Positions 52,495-64,000 of a DNA stretch of 64,000 bases are shown in pieces. Both the position numbers and the translations under genes were made by a program. The stretch's first letter is position 1; each line of letters opens with the position of its first letter. The notes under the pieces are model-generated. The model ran no database searches, had not been told where the DNA came from, and saw nothing but the letters and a program-made list of their open reading frames with translations. This stretch comes from Dasyornis broadbenti (Eukaryota; Chordata; Aves; Passeriformes; Dasyornithidae), in NCBI GenBank assembly GCA_013397935.1, contig VZRN01001146.1, positions 1,664,203-1,728,202 on the forward strand. Reading direction: 5' to 3'.

Positions 52495-53284
52495 GACTTT
52501 TTCAAAGAGCAATAGCTCAAAGCGGAACAGCTCTCTCCAGCTGGGCAGTTAGTTTTCAGCCTGCAAAATACGCCAGGATGTTGGCTACAAAAGTTGGTTG
52601 CAACATGTCAGACACTGTAGAACTGGTAGAATGTCTGCAGAAGAAGCCTTATAGAGAACTTGTCGACCAGGACATTCAGCCAGCAAGATACCATATAGCC
52701 TTTGGACCAGTGATCGATGGCGATGTGATACCAGACGACCCGCAGATCCTGATGGAGCAAGGAGAATTCCTCAACTACGACATCATGCTGGGAGTTAACC
52801 AAGGGGAAGGGTTGAAGTTTGTGGAAAACATTGTGGATAGCGAAGATGGCATCTCAGCCAGTGATTTTGACTTTGCAGTTTCTAATTTCGTCGATAACTT
52901 ATACGGATACCCCGAAGGCAAAGACATATTGAGGGAAACCATTAAATTTATGTACACGGACTGGGCAGACCGACACAATCCCGAGACCAGAAGGAAAACG
53001 CTGCTGGCTTTGTTCACTGATCACCAGTGGGTTGCACCAGCAGTGGCCACAGCAGATCTTCACTCGAATTTTGGATCGCCTACATATTTCTATGCCTTCT
53101 ACCATCATTGCCAGACAGATCAGGTACCCGCATGGGCAGATGCAGCCCATGGAGATGAGGTTCCTTACGTGCTAGGAATCCCCATGATTGGTCCTACCGA
53201 GTTATTTCCTTGTAATTTCTCCAAAAATGATGTCATGCTAAGTGCAGTGGTGATGACGTACTGGACAAACTTTGCAAAAACTGG
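52495..53284 (+). CDS. NLGN1: Neuroligin-1 large exon: neurexin-binding and dimer region
   Basis: A 790-nt internal exon. It begins with two bases completing Gly (then Leu-Phe-Gln-Arg) and ends with two bases of the next Gly. The donor is a strong GG|GTGAGT at 53285. It encodes about 262 residues of the extracellular cholinesterase-like domain. Features visible are a sequon Asn-Met-Ser (Asn at 52602-52604) between the cysteines of the small disulfide loop; the segment EQGEFLNYD (Gln codon 52758 to Asp codon 52779-52781), which contains the family's neurexin-contact residues, conventionally Gln395, Glu397, Leu399, Asn400 and Asp402; the acidic residue (52806-52808) and the His (53148-53150) at the positions of the esterase triad, kept even though the nucleophile is lost; the cysteine pair HHC...FPCNFS with a second sequon (Asn at 53214-53216); and the start of the dimerisation helix (KNDVMLSAVVMTYWTNF). 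No frameshift or premature stop is seen. The length and phase fit this family's characteristic large exon. Confidence 0.98.
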
Positions 53285-54279
53285 GTGAGTAGCAGACAAT
53301 GAATGGTCTTGTATGCAAACTTTGGATGGAATGGTGCTTTGCATTGGTTATCTCCCTTGGGAATGCCTCTGTGCTTGTAGGATGAATACAAGATTAAAAT
53401 TGAGTTGGATATTTTTGTTTACTGCAATGTCCCTCGGCTCACTTACATATTTTAGGAAAAAGAGGGGGAAAATATCTTTGCAGGCTTGCTGCAAAGAAAT
53501 TTTAAAATATACACAAAACTAATTAAGGAATCTCTTGAAAAGTGTAAAACTAAGACTTTAACACGTGTAGAGTTAAAACCAGCAACGTTTGTACCTGCCT
53601 TTACCCCACCACTAATACTTTCATCCCATGAGAAAGAAAATTACGTAAATATTTTATCAAATATTATATAGCTTATTTTAGTATCACATTTTGTCTTAAA
53701 TTGATACTTCTGGCCATAAAATATGTGACTTTAAGCTTGGAAAGTTTTGCCCTTTTCATGAATTCCTTCACTGGAAGTTCAAAAACTTTTGTTACCTTTG
53801 GCCGCTGTTTTATTTTTTTTTTTTTTTTGACTGTGCGTTGCACTGAGTTGTGCTCTGCCATGATCCTGCCCCTCTGGAAGGCCACAGATGATTCACAGGA
53901 ACAGAAATGCAGAGCTGTATGAGCTTTATGCTGCTAAAAAAGAAAAGAAAATGATAACGTTCTCTCACACTGGGCTCTCATAGACATTTGTCCACATCAC
54001 CACACCCCAGGCAATCTTCCCTCAGCAGCACAAGATTTCAGTGTCAGAGAGACATGAACATTTTGGAGAAACGGGGAAATCGCTGAAGTCTGTGTAAAAG
54101 AAGGGTTCATTTGCATAATGCTGTTTCTAATCAAAATTATTAAGGCCTCTAATTTTAGGGAATAGCACTCTTCTCTGTACAAAGGCAGACTTAAATATTT
54201 AGTATAAAATCTTAATTATGTTAATGTTATAATTCTGTTTGAAATGCTTTGTAACATTGGCGATATCTTTTTCTTTTAG
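53285..54279. other. NLGN1 last intron
   Basis: A 995-bp intron between the 790-nt exon and the terminal exon. It starts GTGAGT and ends 'atctttttcttttag'. It contains a 16-base T run at 53813-53828. No gene, RNA or repeat family was recognised. Confidence 0.9.
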
Positions 54280-55102
54280 TGACCCGAATCAACCAGTGCC
54301 GCAAGACACAAAATTCATCCACACAAAACCAAATCGTTTTGAGGAAGTAGCATGGACCAGATATTCTCAGAAAGACCAGCTGTATCTTCACATTGGATTA
54401 AAACCACGAGTTAAAGAACACTATAGGGCCAATAAAGTGAACCTTTGGTTGGAACTGGTACCTCATCTGCACAATCTTAACGACATTTCACAGTATACCT
54501 CTACCACAACTAAAGTGCCATCGACTGATAATACTTTCAGACCCACAAGGAAAAATTCTGTTTCAGTTACTTCAGCCTTTCCTACAGCCAAACAAGATGA
54601 CCCCAAACAACAACCAAGCCCATTTTCAGTGGATCAAAGGGACTACTCAACAGAATTGAGCGTTACTATCGCAGTTGGCGCATCGTTGCTGTTCCTGAAC
54701 ATTTTGGCCTTTGCAGCGTTGTACTACAAAAAAGACAAGCGGAGACACGATGTTCACAGGAGATGTAGCCCCCAGCGTACCACGACCAATGATCTCACCC
54801 ATGCACAAGAAGAGGAGATAATGTCCCTCCAAATGAAGCACACTGACTTGGATCATGAATGTGAGTCCATCCATCCACATGAGGTGGTTCTTAGGACCGC
54901 CTGTCCCCCAGACTACACGCTAGCTATGAGAAGGTCTCCTGATGATATCCCCTTAATGACACCCAACACCATCACAATGATCCCCAACACTATACCAGGG
55001 ATTCAGCCCCTACACACATTCAACACATTTACCGGAGGACAGAACAATACTCTGCCCCATCCTCATCCCCACCCCCATTCACACTCAACAACCAGGGTAT
55101 AG
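54280..55102 (+). CDS. NLGN1: Neuroligin-1 terminal coding exon
   Basis: The last coding exon: one base completes a Gly codon, then Asp-Pro-Asn-Gln, then 273 residues to TAG at 55100-55102. In order it encodes the end of the cholinesterase-like domain (to about PHLHNLNDIS); a Ser/Thr/Pro-rich stalk that is probably O-glycosylated; a single transmembrane helix (about 54659-54727, LSVTIAVGASLLFLNILAF) followed by the basic stop-transfer YYKKDKRR; and the cytoplasmic tail. The tail holds the conserved segment with the PPDYTLAMRR motif (Tyr codon 54914-54916), which in neuroligins is the gephyrin-binding region whose Tyr phosphorylation tunes scaffold choice. It ends in a His-Pro repeat and the class I PDZ ligand Thr-Thr-Arg-Val (55088-55099), which binds PSD-95-type scaffolds. 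This tail, with the HPHPHPHSHS tract, identifies the paralogue as NLGN1. The frame is intact throughout. Confidence 0.98.
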
Positions 55103-55288
55103 CCAGACAAGACAAAACAAACTTTATTTTTTGATGGATTACAGTAGGTGATATTACTGAAGATTACTTGGCTTTCAAGCTACAAGACTCTTACTATTTA
55201 AATATGGAGGAATATTATGTGAATATACATATCAAGAACATTTGGGGTTTTGAAAAAAATGAATTGTACATATATCAAATGAACTTAA

Positions 55289-55344
55289 GAAACAAACAAA
55301 ACAAAAGAAAAAAAAAAACAAAAACAAACAAAAAACAAAAAACC
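55289..55344 (+). repeat. A-rich low-complexity tract in the 3' UTR
   Basis: A mix of A runs with CAAA/ACAAA units about 190 nt after the stop codon. Its purine bias makes it a possible internal priming site for oligo-dT, which can mimic an early poly(A) site in cDNA data. Confidence 0.85.
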
Positions 55345-56885
55345 CAACTGTTTGCAATTGCTTGAAGCAGTTGTCCTGAATGATACTTTTTCATTCACAT
55401 TCAAGTATTAATTTTTTGAAGATTTAAGTTACATAATGGAATTAGGCATGTGCAACACAAACAGGAAAGAACTATGACTGAAAATTTTAAAAACCTATAA
55501 ATATGCACAAGGGACACACTAATGGAATGTCAGATAATTTTCACCAATTTTTATTTGGACCTGTTTTCTTGTGTAGACCATATTTACATATTTGAATAAG
55601 TACACAAAGCACCAATGCTGTTAAGGCCTTAGAAAGGGGCTCATGCTGAAATCTGCCAGTCAAAGAAGTTTTTCAGCCTGGCAGGTACAACATTATCACA
55701 TAAGTGCTGTCAGTATAAAAGTTGTGGGAATAAAGGAAACTGGATATTTTTAGCACGATGTGCATGATAATTTATATGCTTGGTGGCTGTGCTGCTGATT
55801 AAGCCGTAATTAAAATTCCTCTCATCCCATTGGAGTTTTTAATAGAAGCTTTCTCCATCAATTGGCACAACCTAAAGAAGTTTTCAAAAGGGGCAAAAGT
55901 AATTACAGTAAAATATTTCATGGTAGCTTCTGAAAGTGAAGGGATTGTAACAGTTCTGAAAGGTATTTGTGGCACTTGACGTATACAGTGGTGGACCCTC
56001 ACTGATATGAATCCCAGACAAAAAAACGTGTATTAATAATGTTCTTTTTCCTTTCCACCTAAATAATTTCTAACTTTGAAATAACTACAATGGAATCTCC
56101 TTTGATGAGGGATTTATGATTTGCTGTGATTTAGTTACAAAATTTTTAGTTCAAATTGATAAGGTAAAGTGTGTCCAAAAATTTAATTGCAATGACATTT
56201 TGCCATTTAAAAATGCCCCAGTATTACCGCTCTGATTACACCTTTCAGTTTATTGTTTCAACTCATGTTGCATGTCACAAAGTTTACTTATAATACTTTA
56301 ATATAATGTTAATTCCCTTTTTGCTATACATTAGCTTTGTCATTCCAATGAATTCTCGAGACCAGATGGCAAGAGTGTAGAAAAAGAGGGTATGTTAAGA
56401 ACGGGGAGAGAGCCAACAACTGGAATTTTAAAATCTGGATACTACATGTGTTTGCGTGATTTGAAGCGAATGTTCTAAAATCACGAGAAATATTTCATTC
56501 CCCTGTAATTGCTTTCCAGTAATTCTATACCATGGTCCTTTCAAAACGTTTGTATATGTAATCAGATGTACATTTATATAAAAGAAATAATTGAGATGGA
56601 CTTAAGAGCACATCCCTGATAAATACTTTCTCTCTTACCTGTACTATATTTCTATTAGACTAAAGTTATGTGATTTTTTTTTACATTTTTTCAAATTACT
56701 AGCAATTTTGATAGTTTGTAAGATAATGCGAAGAACTTTCTCTGACAAACTAACTGCAGTAACAGAAACATTTCTTTTCAGTTACTCTTTTTCAAGAATG
56801 AAAGCTTATTACACACAAAAAATTGTATACTACTTGATGGAAAATTACTTTGTATTTCTTGGCCATATTACTGGTCACTGAGTGA

Positions 56886-57078
56886 AATAAAGATAATCTG
56901 GATAACGAATATTATTCCAATGTTAAGAGACCTGATCTTTGCTCATTAAAGAGCTAAAATGTTTATTGCTGTTTTGTCATTTTTTAATGAAGTAATGGTA
57001 ACTGTCTCAAATAAAGAGTAATATCTTAAGACTACTCTGGTTTTTGAAGACTTGACCATGCCTTCTACAAGTAATAAA
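56886..57078 (+). terminator. NLGN1: Proximal poly(A) signal cluster
   Basis: Canonical AATAAA hexamers are at 56886-56891, 57010-57015 and 57073-57078. U-rich sequence follows the first ('gttttgtcattttttaatg') and the second ('ctctggtttttgaagac'). These are the first canonical signals after the stop codon and would give a 3' UTR of about 1.8-2.0 kb. Hexamers occur often by chance in AT-rich DNA, so use of each is inferred. Confidence 0.45.
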
Positions 57079-57370
57079 ACTGCATTTTTATGGGCCAGCC
57101 CCACCTACAGCCATTTCTTACAGAAATATTGACATTGTGACTGTCATAATATCACATCTAAATCTCCCCTAGATTTTAGGAATGAATTAAAAATGCAATA
57201 TCAACACCAAGAAACCGCGAGGACCAGGCCTAATTGAAATAAATCTGCAGTATTTCATTATGGGAAAAAAAAAAAAATCACCTGGGTTTTGTTGGGTGAT
57301 TGAATTTTTATTATAAAATATTGCATCTAAATGAAAAGTGTGTTTGCTAACATCGAGCACAGACATTAAA

Positions 57371-57610
57371 AATAAAGCTGAAATCAAAATAAAGTACTGC
57401 AATTTAGGTGTTTTATTTGCCTATTAAAAAGGAGGGGAAAAAAAAGAAAACCATGTATTAATTAGTACTTCTTACAGTCCCCAGTTTTAAATTAAGGTCT
57501 TTTTGTAGAAGCATAAAAAATAGTCTTCAAAATCCAGGGTGGTCTGTGTGCAATTTCTGCCTGATGTGGTTGTGCTTTTAGACTGTGACCTGCCAATGTA
57601 AACCAATAAA
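57371..57610 (+). terminator. NLGN1: Middle poly(A) signal cluster
   Basis: AATAAA is at 57371-57376, 57388-57393 and 57605-57610. The pair at 57371/57388 is followed by 'ggtgttttatttgcc', a plausible downstream U/GU element. Another hexamer sits at 57863-57868. Confidence 0.4.
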
Positions 57611-57800
57611 AAGAATTGTCTGCCATCTGATAATTATTGTTTAATAAGAAGATTGTATTTTGCTATGTTGATGAAACAAAACAAAAAAACCACAAAAATA
57701 TTGATGGCCATAAAACAAGATATTAATGAAATATGATTTTATGTGCTTTTCTTAACTTTATCAAAACCAAAATAACTTTCTACTATAGTTTATTTGTGGC

Positions 57801-57829
57801 CATATATCTATATATCTCTATATATACAG
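57801..57829. repeat. (TA)n/TATC simple repeat
   Basis: Alternating 'atatatctatatatctcta' sequence in the presumed 3' UTR. A low-complexity tract with no other function visible. Confidence 0.8.
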
Positions 57830-58308
57830 TATCTGGTAATTGTTTACTTTTATTAGTTACAAAATAAATGATTTAGGTAAACCAAGCATGACACTACACT
57901 TTATTTCTGTCAGCCAATAGTATTTAAAATGTGAAAGATGAAGGCATCAACACAAATTTTGTCACTCCTGTTTGGGAAAAAAAAAAAAAAAAAAGTCCAT
58001 TCCTGTGATGCAGATACTGTGAATGATATTTTAGTGGCTACTTTATACTGACATTACAGCAGCTGGCTTTCCAAAAGTAAGATGGTGTCCCACTTTTTAA
58101 CACAACATTAAGAAAGATCAAGAGATGTTTTAAAGCTGAAATGAAAATATAAGAAATGGTTTTGGAATATCTTCATATGCTTCATGGAATATGAGTTTGT
58201 TCTTTTCAAGATATTTTATCTATTTGATTTGTTTTTCATGGTAGCCTACACAAAAGCAAAACTGAGTGTGATATTTAATTTCTTGTATCATCCTTGGACC
58301 AGATTTCC

Positions 58309-58314
58309 AATAAA
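58309..58314 (+). terminator. NLGN1: Distal poly(A) signal candidate
   Basis: AATAAA in the context 'tttccaataaaattagg'. Further hexamers follow at 58525-58530, 58767-58772 and 59986-59991. The first of these could extend the NLGN1 3' UTR, while the later ones are harder to assign. Confidence 0.35.
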
Positions 58315-61300
58315 ATTAGGATATCAATCAGTCTTTGGAAGTACAGTAAAAATATAAAGAGCCTGCATTTATTGCTTTCACACTTTTGTAAATATGTTTG
58401 CAGACCTTTTTAAGAAAATGTATTCTATCATTTTGAGAAAAAAAAAATAACAATGGAATCATTGTCTCGTTTATCTATTAAAATTACAGGCAATATAATG
58501 TGCTGTGCTGACATTTCTAGGAGAAATAAAACCGATAAAAAACGCATTTCTCTCCATGGTATCTCAGTTGGTTATCCCTGGTATCCTCCACCCACGGAAG
58601 ACTTGCAAGGCATGGATGAACTCCCTGGATATAATCCTCCATAGGAAAAAGTATTCTTTATTTTCGTTGTCTGTACTGAACATGGGTTCCTGTGTCACCA
58701 GTCGTTAATTATTGGATGTTTTTGTTATTCAAACACCCTGAGAACCGGATGAATAGAGGTCTAACAAATAAACACGTTACAGTTTTAAAGACACCGCTGC
58801 ACAGAAGATGCTGGAATTTTTGTTGCCAACTTCACTAGGAGATGAAACAGCTGACTTCACAGGAAGCTGTCAAACATCATGGCATTCCTTTGATGTTTGG
58901 AAGTTGTTGCTTTTTCCCTGTGATGTTAGTTTAAAATACTGGCCTTTCCTCCCCTCCTTTTTTTCTAGTAATGAACAGCTACAGATGGTCGCTTTTTAAT
59001 GTAAGCGAACATTAGATAATTTAATTATTATTGTGAAAATGTGCTTCCAAATAAATTAGATTAATGGGAAATTCCCTTCAGAGGTTTTGTTATTTTTCAT
59101 TCAAAGCTCTTGTCAAAATATCTGTTGCAGCAGTTCTGGTTGTTTTTTTTTTTTTTTTTATTTCAGGCTGCAAGCTAGGGACTTTCTCCAAATAACATTA
59201 AAAATCTCTTTTTCTATTTGGAATAATAACTCTATAAGATTAAGCTGCCCTCCTGAGGCCTCCAAGTAAATATGAACAATTGAAACATGGTGACTGGGCT
59301 TTTACTCTAAACATTCTATTTGATTCCATTCTAGCACATCAATACATTTGTATGCAGACCAGAAATCAGCAACATTTGATCAGACATTCAGGAGAACTTC
59401 GCAGCAGAATCGATGAGTTCATCACCAGCCATGCACAAAGTCCCTTTTCTCTTAGGTTCTGTTAATGCCATTGTATAATTAATTTCTTACATACAGGTTC
59501 AGTAAAATCCTAATTTTGTGAAATGGGAAATTGTTAGAGCAAGGTAATGAACTTTATCTGGCAGAAAATGTTTAGAAAAAAAAAAAAAAAAACCTGTTGA
59601 GAGTCACCCAGGAGGTGTAGATTTTTATATGCAACCTGGCTTTGTTCCTTTTTGTTGATACTCTAATTCTCAGTAATTTGTACACCTGGGAAACCGTCAT
59701 TTCTGTAATAAGCTTTAGTTTTGAAAAAGAATTTAAGTATTGTATGTAAATTGTGGATTAAAGCCTGAGTTTCGTGTCCCTTGCTACTGGGATGAATGAA
59801 AAACCTGATAGTAGTGCAACAAATTTGTACAAGCAAGTTTTATACAGTCTCTGGAAATTTGTTTTCATTTGAAGACAAAAGTACCATCGCAGCAGTAGAA
59901 GCCATGTATTGGTCACAGAAAATGCCCTCTTGTGTGTATATGCATCTCTGCCTCCGCATCCATACCCGCGTGCACTACCGCAGTCAATAAAGGAGATTTC
60001 AAAAAACACGACTAACCAGGGAATTTTTACCTTTTTGCACCGTCCGAAGGTGTGGAGGCAACTCCTGTACTTCATTCTGCATCCTCCGCTGTCACTGAGC
60101 AGCTGATAAGATGATGACAGTTGTTTTAGCTCCAGCTGAGCTCGTATTTATGGTAGGACCACTGGAATCAATGGAGCCCTGACAATTTACACCAGCTATC
60201 GATCTGCTTCCTCACCTTTAATGTTCATCACGGCTCACCTCACTGGCCAATTCTGCAAATCTTCTCATGCACACGAACGCCCACTCACAGAAATTATTAC
60301 AAGTATCACTATCCTGATTTATGAGCAGTACCTGGCTTTAAAACATGCTTTACAATATGCTTATGGTCATTCATATGTAAGGCCAAAATTCAGGGGAAAA
60401 AAGTCTTCTAGATATATGTATGTATATAAAAATCCTTGGAAATTACATTGATGCAAAGAAAAGATTTGTACCACAGGTTGCAGCCTTAGCATGCTGTAGT
60501 AATTTTTATGTTAAAATCTATACAGAAAGGAACGTTCAGTTCTTCCCGATCCTCCAATCTATACGTTGACCTAAACGTCAAAGGCACAATGACACTTTAC
60601 AGCAGCGGGAAGTCTGCTCTGTTCTGCTCCATTCTGGAAGGGAAGAGACAGACAACCGGGCCACATGTGGCTATAAATTCAGGACAGAAATAGCTGGATT
60701 TTCTCCGTCATCTGAATTTTCCCCTCTTGATGTTGGCAAGGCCAGGCAACAGCATATATGAGCTGAGCTTTATAATGATGCTATTTAAAAAAAAAAAAAA
60801 AAAAAGGAGTTTTTACATCTGTAGGGCTACCCAGTTTTTTCCTTACAGCTGTAATAGCCAGTAACTTCTTTTCAAATGGAAGTTGATACCACTGGAATTC
60901 AGATGTGATAACACCAGAGCTCAGTTAACAAGAGGCTGGTGGAAGACTCTATGAGCTGATTACGCTTCAATTGCATTATTAAAAATACAAAACAAGGAAA
61001 ATAATTACATCTAGTTATTTCATTCAGTCACTGAGGAAGTTAGGGAGCCTGACTGGATCTCCCGGGCGTGAAGGACAGAAAAGGAAATTTTGGGCAAAGC
61101 AGTTGTGGGCCAGACCCGGTGCAGTACACTTGATATACACTCTGAGAAATTTTCCCTGGAATAAAATGAGGAGTGGGGCAGAACCCTGTGGCAGGAGGCA
61201 GTTTGGGAGAGTGAGGTGTACAGAGCACTTATTTCATCCAGTGGTTTGTAGAAACAACTTCAGCAGTCATTTTAAGCAATTAAGACTGTACGAAAGGTCC

Positions 61301-62650
61301 TAGAAATAATGAATGGTTCATCATGATACCAAATGCATTTTCAGAAAAAGCCGTGCAATATTTCACTGATTGATGACAAATATATGATTGTACAGTGTTG
61401 GTTTTTCTACTTTTCATAAGGTTACTCCTATGTAGTGGTGATATTTGGATGAACTAATGAATAAATTTTGCTCTTATTTGCATAGAGGTAAGTCTAGAGC
61501 AATTTCATGAAAGTGCAAGCATGGACCTTCATGGAAAGTAACACCCAAAACCAATTACTCTTTGTCAGCTACTAGAGATTCCCTTGTTCAATCATGTGCT
61601 GATTTTTCCTTTAACATTCATCCATTTGCCATAAATATATTTTTCTCTCCCCAGTTGTTAACTGGAGTAAGTGTACCCTGCTCTCCACAGACGACGAAGA
61701 TAACAGGAAACATTTTCCTCTCAGAAATCCTGACTGCACCGTCCAGGAGCAGAAAACGTAACAGAAGCAAAATAACAAGCCAGGCTTTGGAGTTTGGGAT
61801 TTGGTTTTTGGGTTTGTTTTGGTTTGGTTTTTTTCTCCTATAGGCTTTTTTGGGTATCTTGATTCTCTGAAGGCTGACCAGAAGCCAGCAAAGGATACAG
61901 CCTTAATTGCTGCAGCCAGGAACCTTTTTGGGCATTTTCCTTTGGCCTTGTCCAGGGGGAAGGGGCAGGGTTAAATTCATGAAAAGAGACTTCTCTAGAA
62001 AAACACTCCCAGCTGTAGTTCTGAGATACACCACGGAAGCATGAAAACACTCGCAAATTTTGCTGTGTTTGTCAGAAGAAGGAACATTTGTAAAATTTAA
62101 TAAAATACTGGTAATACTTACATATCTGAGATTTTTTGTTTTTTTAAACAAGCAATCCTTTTTCAACAATACAGTTTATCTTAAGTCTAAAAGGGCCAGT
62201 TGGTTACTAGAATGTAGACTGCATTGTAATATTGTGTGTGAATTCCCCTTTGTCTTATATTTGTCCTGGTTCCATTCTATAATTCAGTTTAGGGATTGTA
62301 TTTTAAAACTAGAAGCTCTCCGTGTTTTATTGAGTTGTTGCACTATGGACTATTGCTAGGTGCAGTTTTTATTGCTGTCTCTAATTAATTTGTCATTTAC
62401 TCAAATGTCATCATTCTTTCATTTATGAATTTATTTTTTCTTGCTTCTTTGAAGGTTTTTTAGGTTTTTTGTTAATTGTTTCTTGTGTGATAAGTGCAAT
62501 TTTGCTCTTCGTGCCCATTCACATTGCTGCTACTGTCTCCCACAAATGCAAATATTTGAAATAACTTAAATCTCTGTTTTCTTCGCTTTATTTTATCAAT
62601 GTTCTTGTTCCTTCAGGTGGGAATTTTGCTTTAAATTGTTTTTCTTGTAG
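58315..62650. other. Downstream region, no gene recognised
   Basis: AT-rich DNA beyond the likely NLGN1 3' end. Homopolymers are present: T at 59143-59159, A at 59576-59592 and A at 60787-60805. A 63-codon frame (58453-58644) ends in a Pro/Tyr-rich stretch (GYPWYPPPTEDL) but resembles no family I know and has no exon structure. No tRNA, snRNA or other structural RNA was recognised. Confidence 0.55.
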
Positions 62651-62779
62651 TTGCATATCTATCCAGGGATATCAATTTATGAACTGCCAGCTACAAGAAT
62701 TGCTATTCAGGGTGGGAACGGAAATCTCGCTGCTCCAGCATCTTTAGCATCCAGTATGGGCAAGGCCAGCTTCTTGCGG
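62651..62779 (+). other. Exon-like open segment, 43 codons (unassigned)
   Basis: A 129-nt stretch preceded by a pyrimidine-rich tract and AG ('ttgtttttcttgtag', AG at 62649-62650) and followed by a good donor, CGG|GTAGGT (GT at 62780-62781). Read in frame from its first base it is open throughout and its length is exactly 43 codons, so it would be a phase 0-0 exon. The peptide begins LHIYPGISIYELPATR and includes IQGGNGNLAAPASLASS; I recognise no family. It could belong to a downstream + strand gene or a non-coding transcript, or be chance. The frame stays open past the donor to 62884. Confidence 0.25.
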
Positions 62780-64000
62780 GTAGGTACAGGAATCCTTTCA
62801 GTCAATAATGACTGGCATGTGCCAGGGAGTTCACAGCCATCACTGAATTATCACCACACACAGATGGTGATTTTTGCCCTCTGAAAAATGCCAGAGGTGC
62901 AATTTCACAGGCAACTTCGAGCTAAGGCAGGTGTGTGCCTCCAGACATGAGAGAGATTCGTCAACTCTACTACTTGCTAGATTAAGAAGCTTAAAAATTA
63001 ACGCCTTCTAGCCCATGGCCACACTTCAGACCAGTGTTGCTGCGTTTTTATGGCTGTGCAGACACTCAGACCTTTGCTCTGAAGTGGTTTTGTTGCAGTT
63101 CCCCGCACCTGAGCTTCTGCTGATCCCCTGCAGGAAACAGCCAAGCTTCTGCTGACTGCACCTGAGTAAGATGAGCTCCTCCGCTTGCAGGAGGGAAGGA
63201 ATTACACATGGGCAGCATCAAACCCGATTTTCTCCTGGTTCATAACTTGAAAGAGCCCTTTGCTTCCCTTCTTAAGGGAGCAGAATAAGGGCTGGATGGT
63301 TTGCGTATGATTGTAGGAGGTGTTTTGGCTGTAGGTCTGTGCTAAACGTTGAAGGTAACAGTATGAAATTCTTCCTTCCTAAATTTAACCACCAACGTTA
63401 GGTGCCTAGTGTAGGAATTTTAGTACTGGATAAATCATAGTTTACTGCTTATCTGTTTTTCCGTGTTGATTAAGAAATAACCAAAAGTAGGTGAATAAAT
63501 TTACTATTCTTTCTCTTTCAGGTGCACTTAACTATGAAAACCTGACATATTTTTTTTAATATATATATGTTATTGAGGTTAATTTTTTTTTTTTTTTTTT
63601 TTTTTTAGTTGCAGTGATCAGAGTGACAACTTTTCACACCCAGTTTTTATTTTATTACAGTGTGCCTCAGGCCAGCAGTGATCAGAACTAAACAGGCAGC
63701 ATGAAGTAATGAAAAATCCTCACTTAAAAAACTTTGCAGTGTAGAAACTTTACAACAGTAAGCGTAGCTAAGATTGGCGCAGGCTGCCCTTGGCTTCTGC
63801 AGCACAGAACGCATTGCAGAGTGGATTCTGCCTTGGGATGGCTAGATGGCCTGGAGAAGCTCTTATTACTTCCATCTCGCTAAACAGCTCCAGAATTAGA
63901 TGGATAGATCCGAGGTAGATAAGGCACAGTGATGAGGTTTACAACAATTGCCAGTTCTGCAGTGCTCCATTCCCTGTGATATTGCCTTGTGAGGGGCAAG
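62780..64000. other. Intergenic sequence, no gene recognised
   Basis: Non-coding DNA to the window end. It contains a short TA repeat near 63557-63569 and a 24-base T run at 63583-63606. No coding exon, RNA gene or repeat family was recognised. Confidence 0.6.
63583..63606. repeat. Poly(T) tract, 24 bases
   Basis: The longest homopolymer in the window, just downstream of a short TA repeat. No transposon body was recognised beside it, and the exact length is uncertain. Confidence 0.9.

Larger units (their letters stand above)
55103..58314 (+). other. NLGN1: NLGN1 3' UTR (distal end tentative)
   Basis: Sequence following the stop codon, AT-rich and repeat-poor, as expected for a long neuronal 3' UTR. 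It begins with an A-rich tract (55289-55344). Pumilio-type TGTANATA motifs are at 55265-55272 (and at 58387-58394, just beyond). AATAAA hexamers occur from 56886 onwards. The end given here is the hexamer at 58309; the true end may be any of the earlier signals or one further downstream. Confidence 0.6.

Noticed and set aside
62651..62884. The 62651 frame as an exon of NAALADL2, the gene that follows NLGN1 in human
   Set aside because: The peptide does not resemble any part of that protein that I know. The segment is kept only as an unassigned exon-like finding.

Overview
This is vertebrate nuclear DNA, most probably from a bird. It is AT-rich, more than 95% non-coding, and carries several 5'-truncated CR1 LINE tails, the dominant interspersed repeat of bird genomes, some still ending in the CR1 terminal motif related to ATTCTATG. 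The only protein-coding gene I can support is neuroligin-1 (NLGN1), on the + strand, and only its last three coding exons are present. They encode about 607 C-terminal residues of a protein that is usually about 820-845 residues long. The bird assignment rests on the CR1 tails and on general resemblance. I cannot name the species.

Layout: positions 1-47681 are the 3' part of a very long NLGN1 intron, with old CR1 copies, homopolymers and two sequencing gaps. The exon at 47682-47894 carries the degenerate esterase nucleophile elbow and ends in the alternatively used splice-site-B insert. A 4.6 kb intron follows (47895-52494) with a cluster of UGCAUG motifs, a perfect 12-bp hairpin and a CR1 tail. 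The large 790-nt exon at 52495-53284 holds the neurexin-binding loop and part of the dimer interface. After a 995-bp intron, the terminal coding exon (54280-55102) encodes the end of the cholinesterase-like domain, the Ser/Thr stalk, the transmembrane helix and the cytoplasmic tail with a PDZ ligand. The 3' UTR begins at 55103 and contains many poly(A) hexamers between 56.9 and 58.3 kb. The rest, to 64000, is downstream or intergenic DNA with no recognised gene.

The product is a postsynaptic adhesion receptor. Its extracellular, catalytically dead cholinesterase-like domain binds presynaptic neurexins, and its tail recruits postsynaptic scaffolds. The most informative regulatory feature is the pair of competing, frame-preserving 5' splice sites 27 nt apart at the end of the first exon. 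They decide whether the glycosylated B insert is included. Five UGCAUG (RBFOX-type) motifs lie in the first 760 nt of the following intron.

I found no prokaryotic operon, CRISPR array, virus or other clearly novel system. The most interesting unexplained item is an exon-like open segment at 62651-62779, with an acceptor, a donor and an exact 43-codon length, about 7.5 kb beyond the NLGN1 stop codon.
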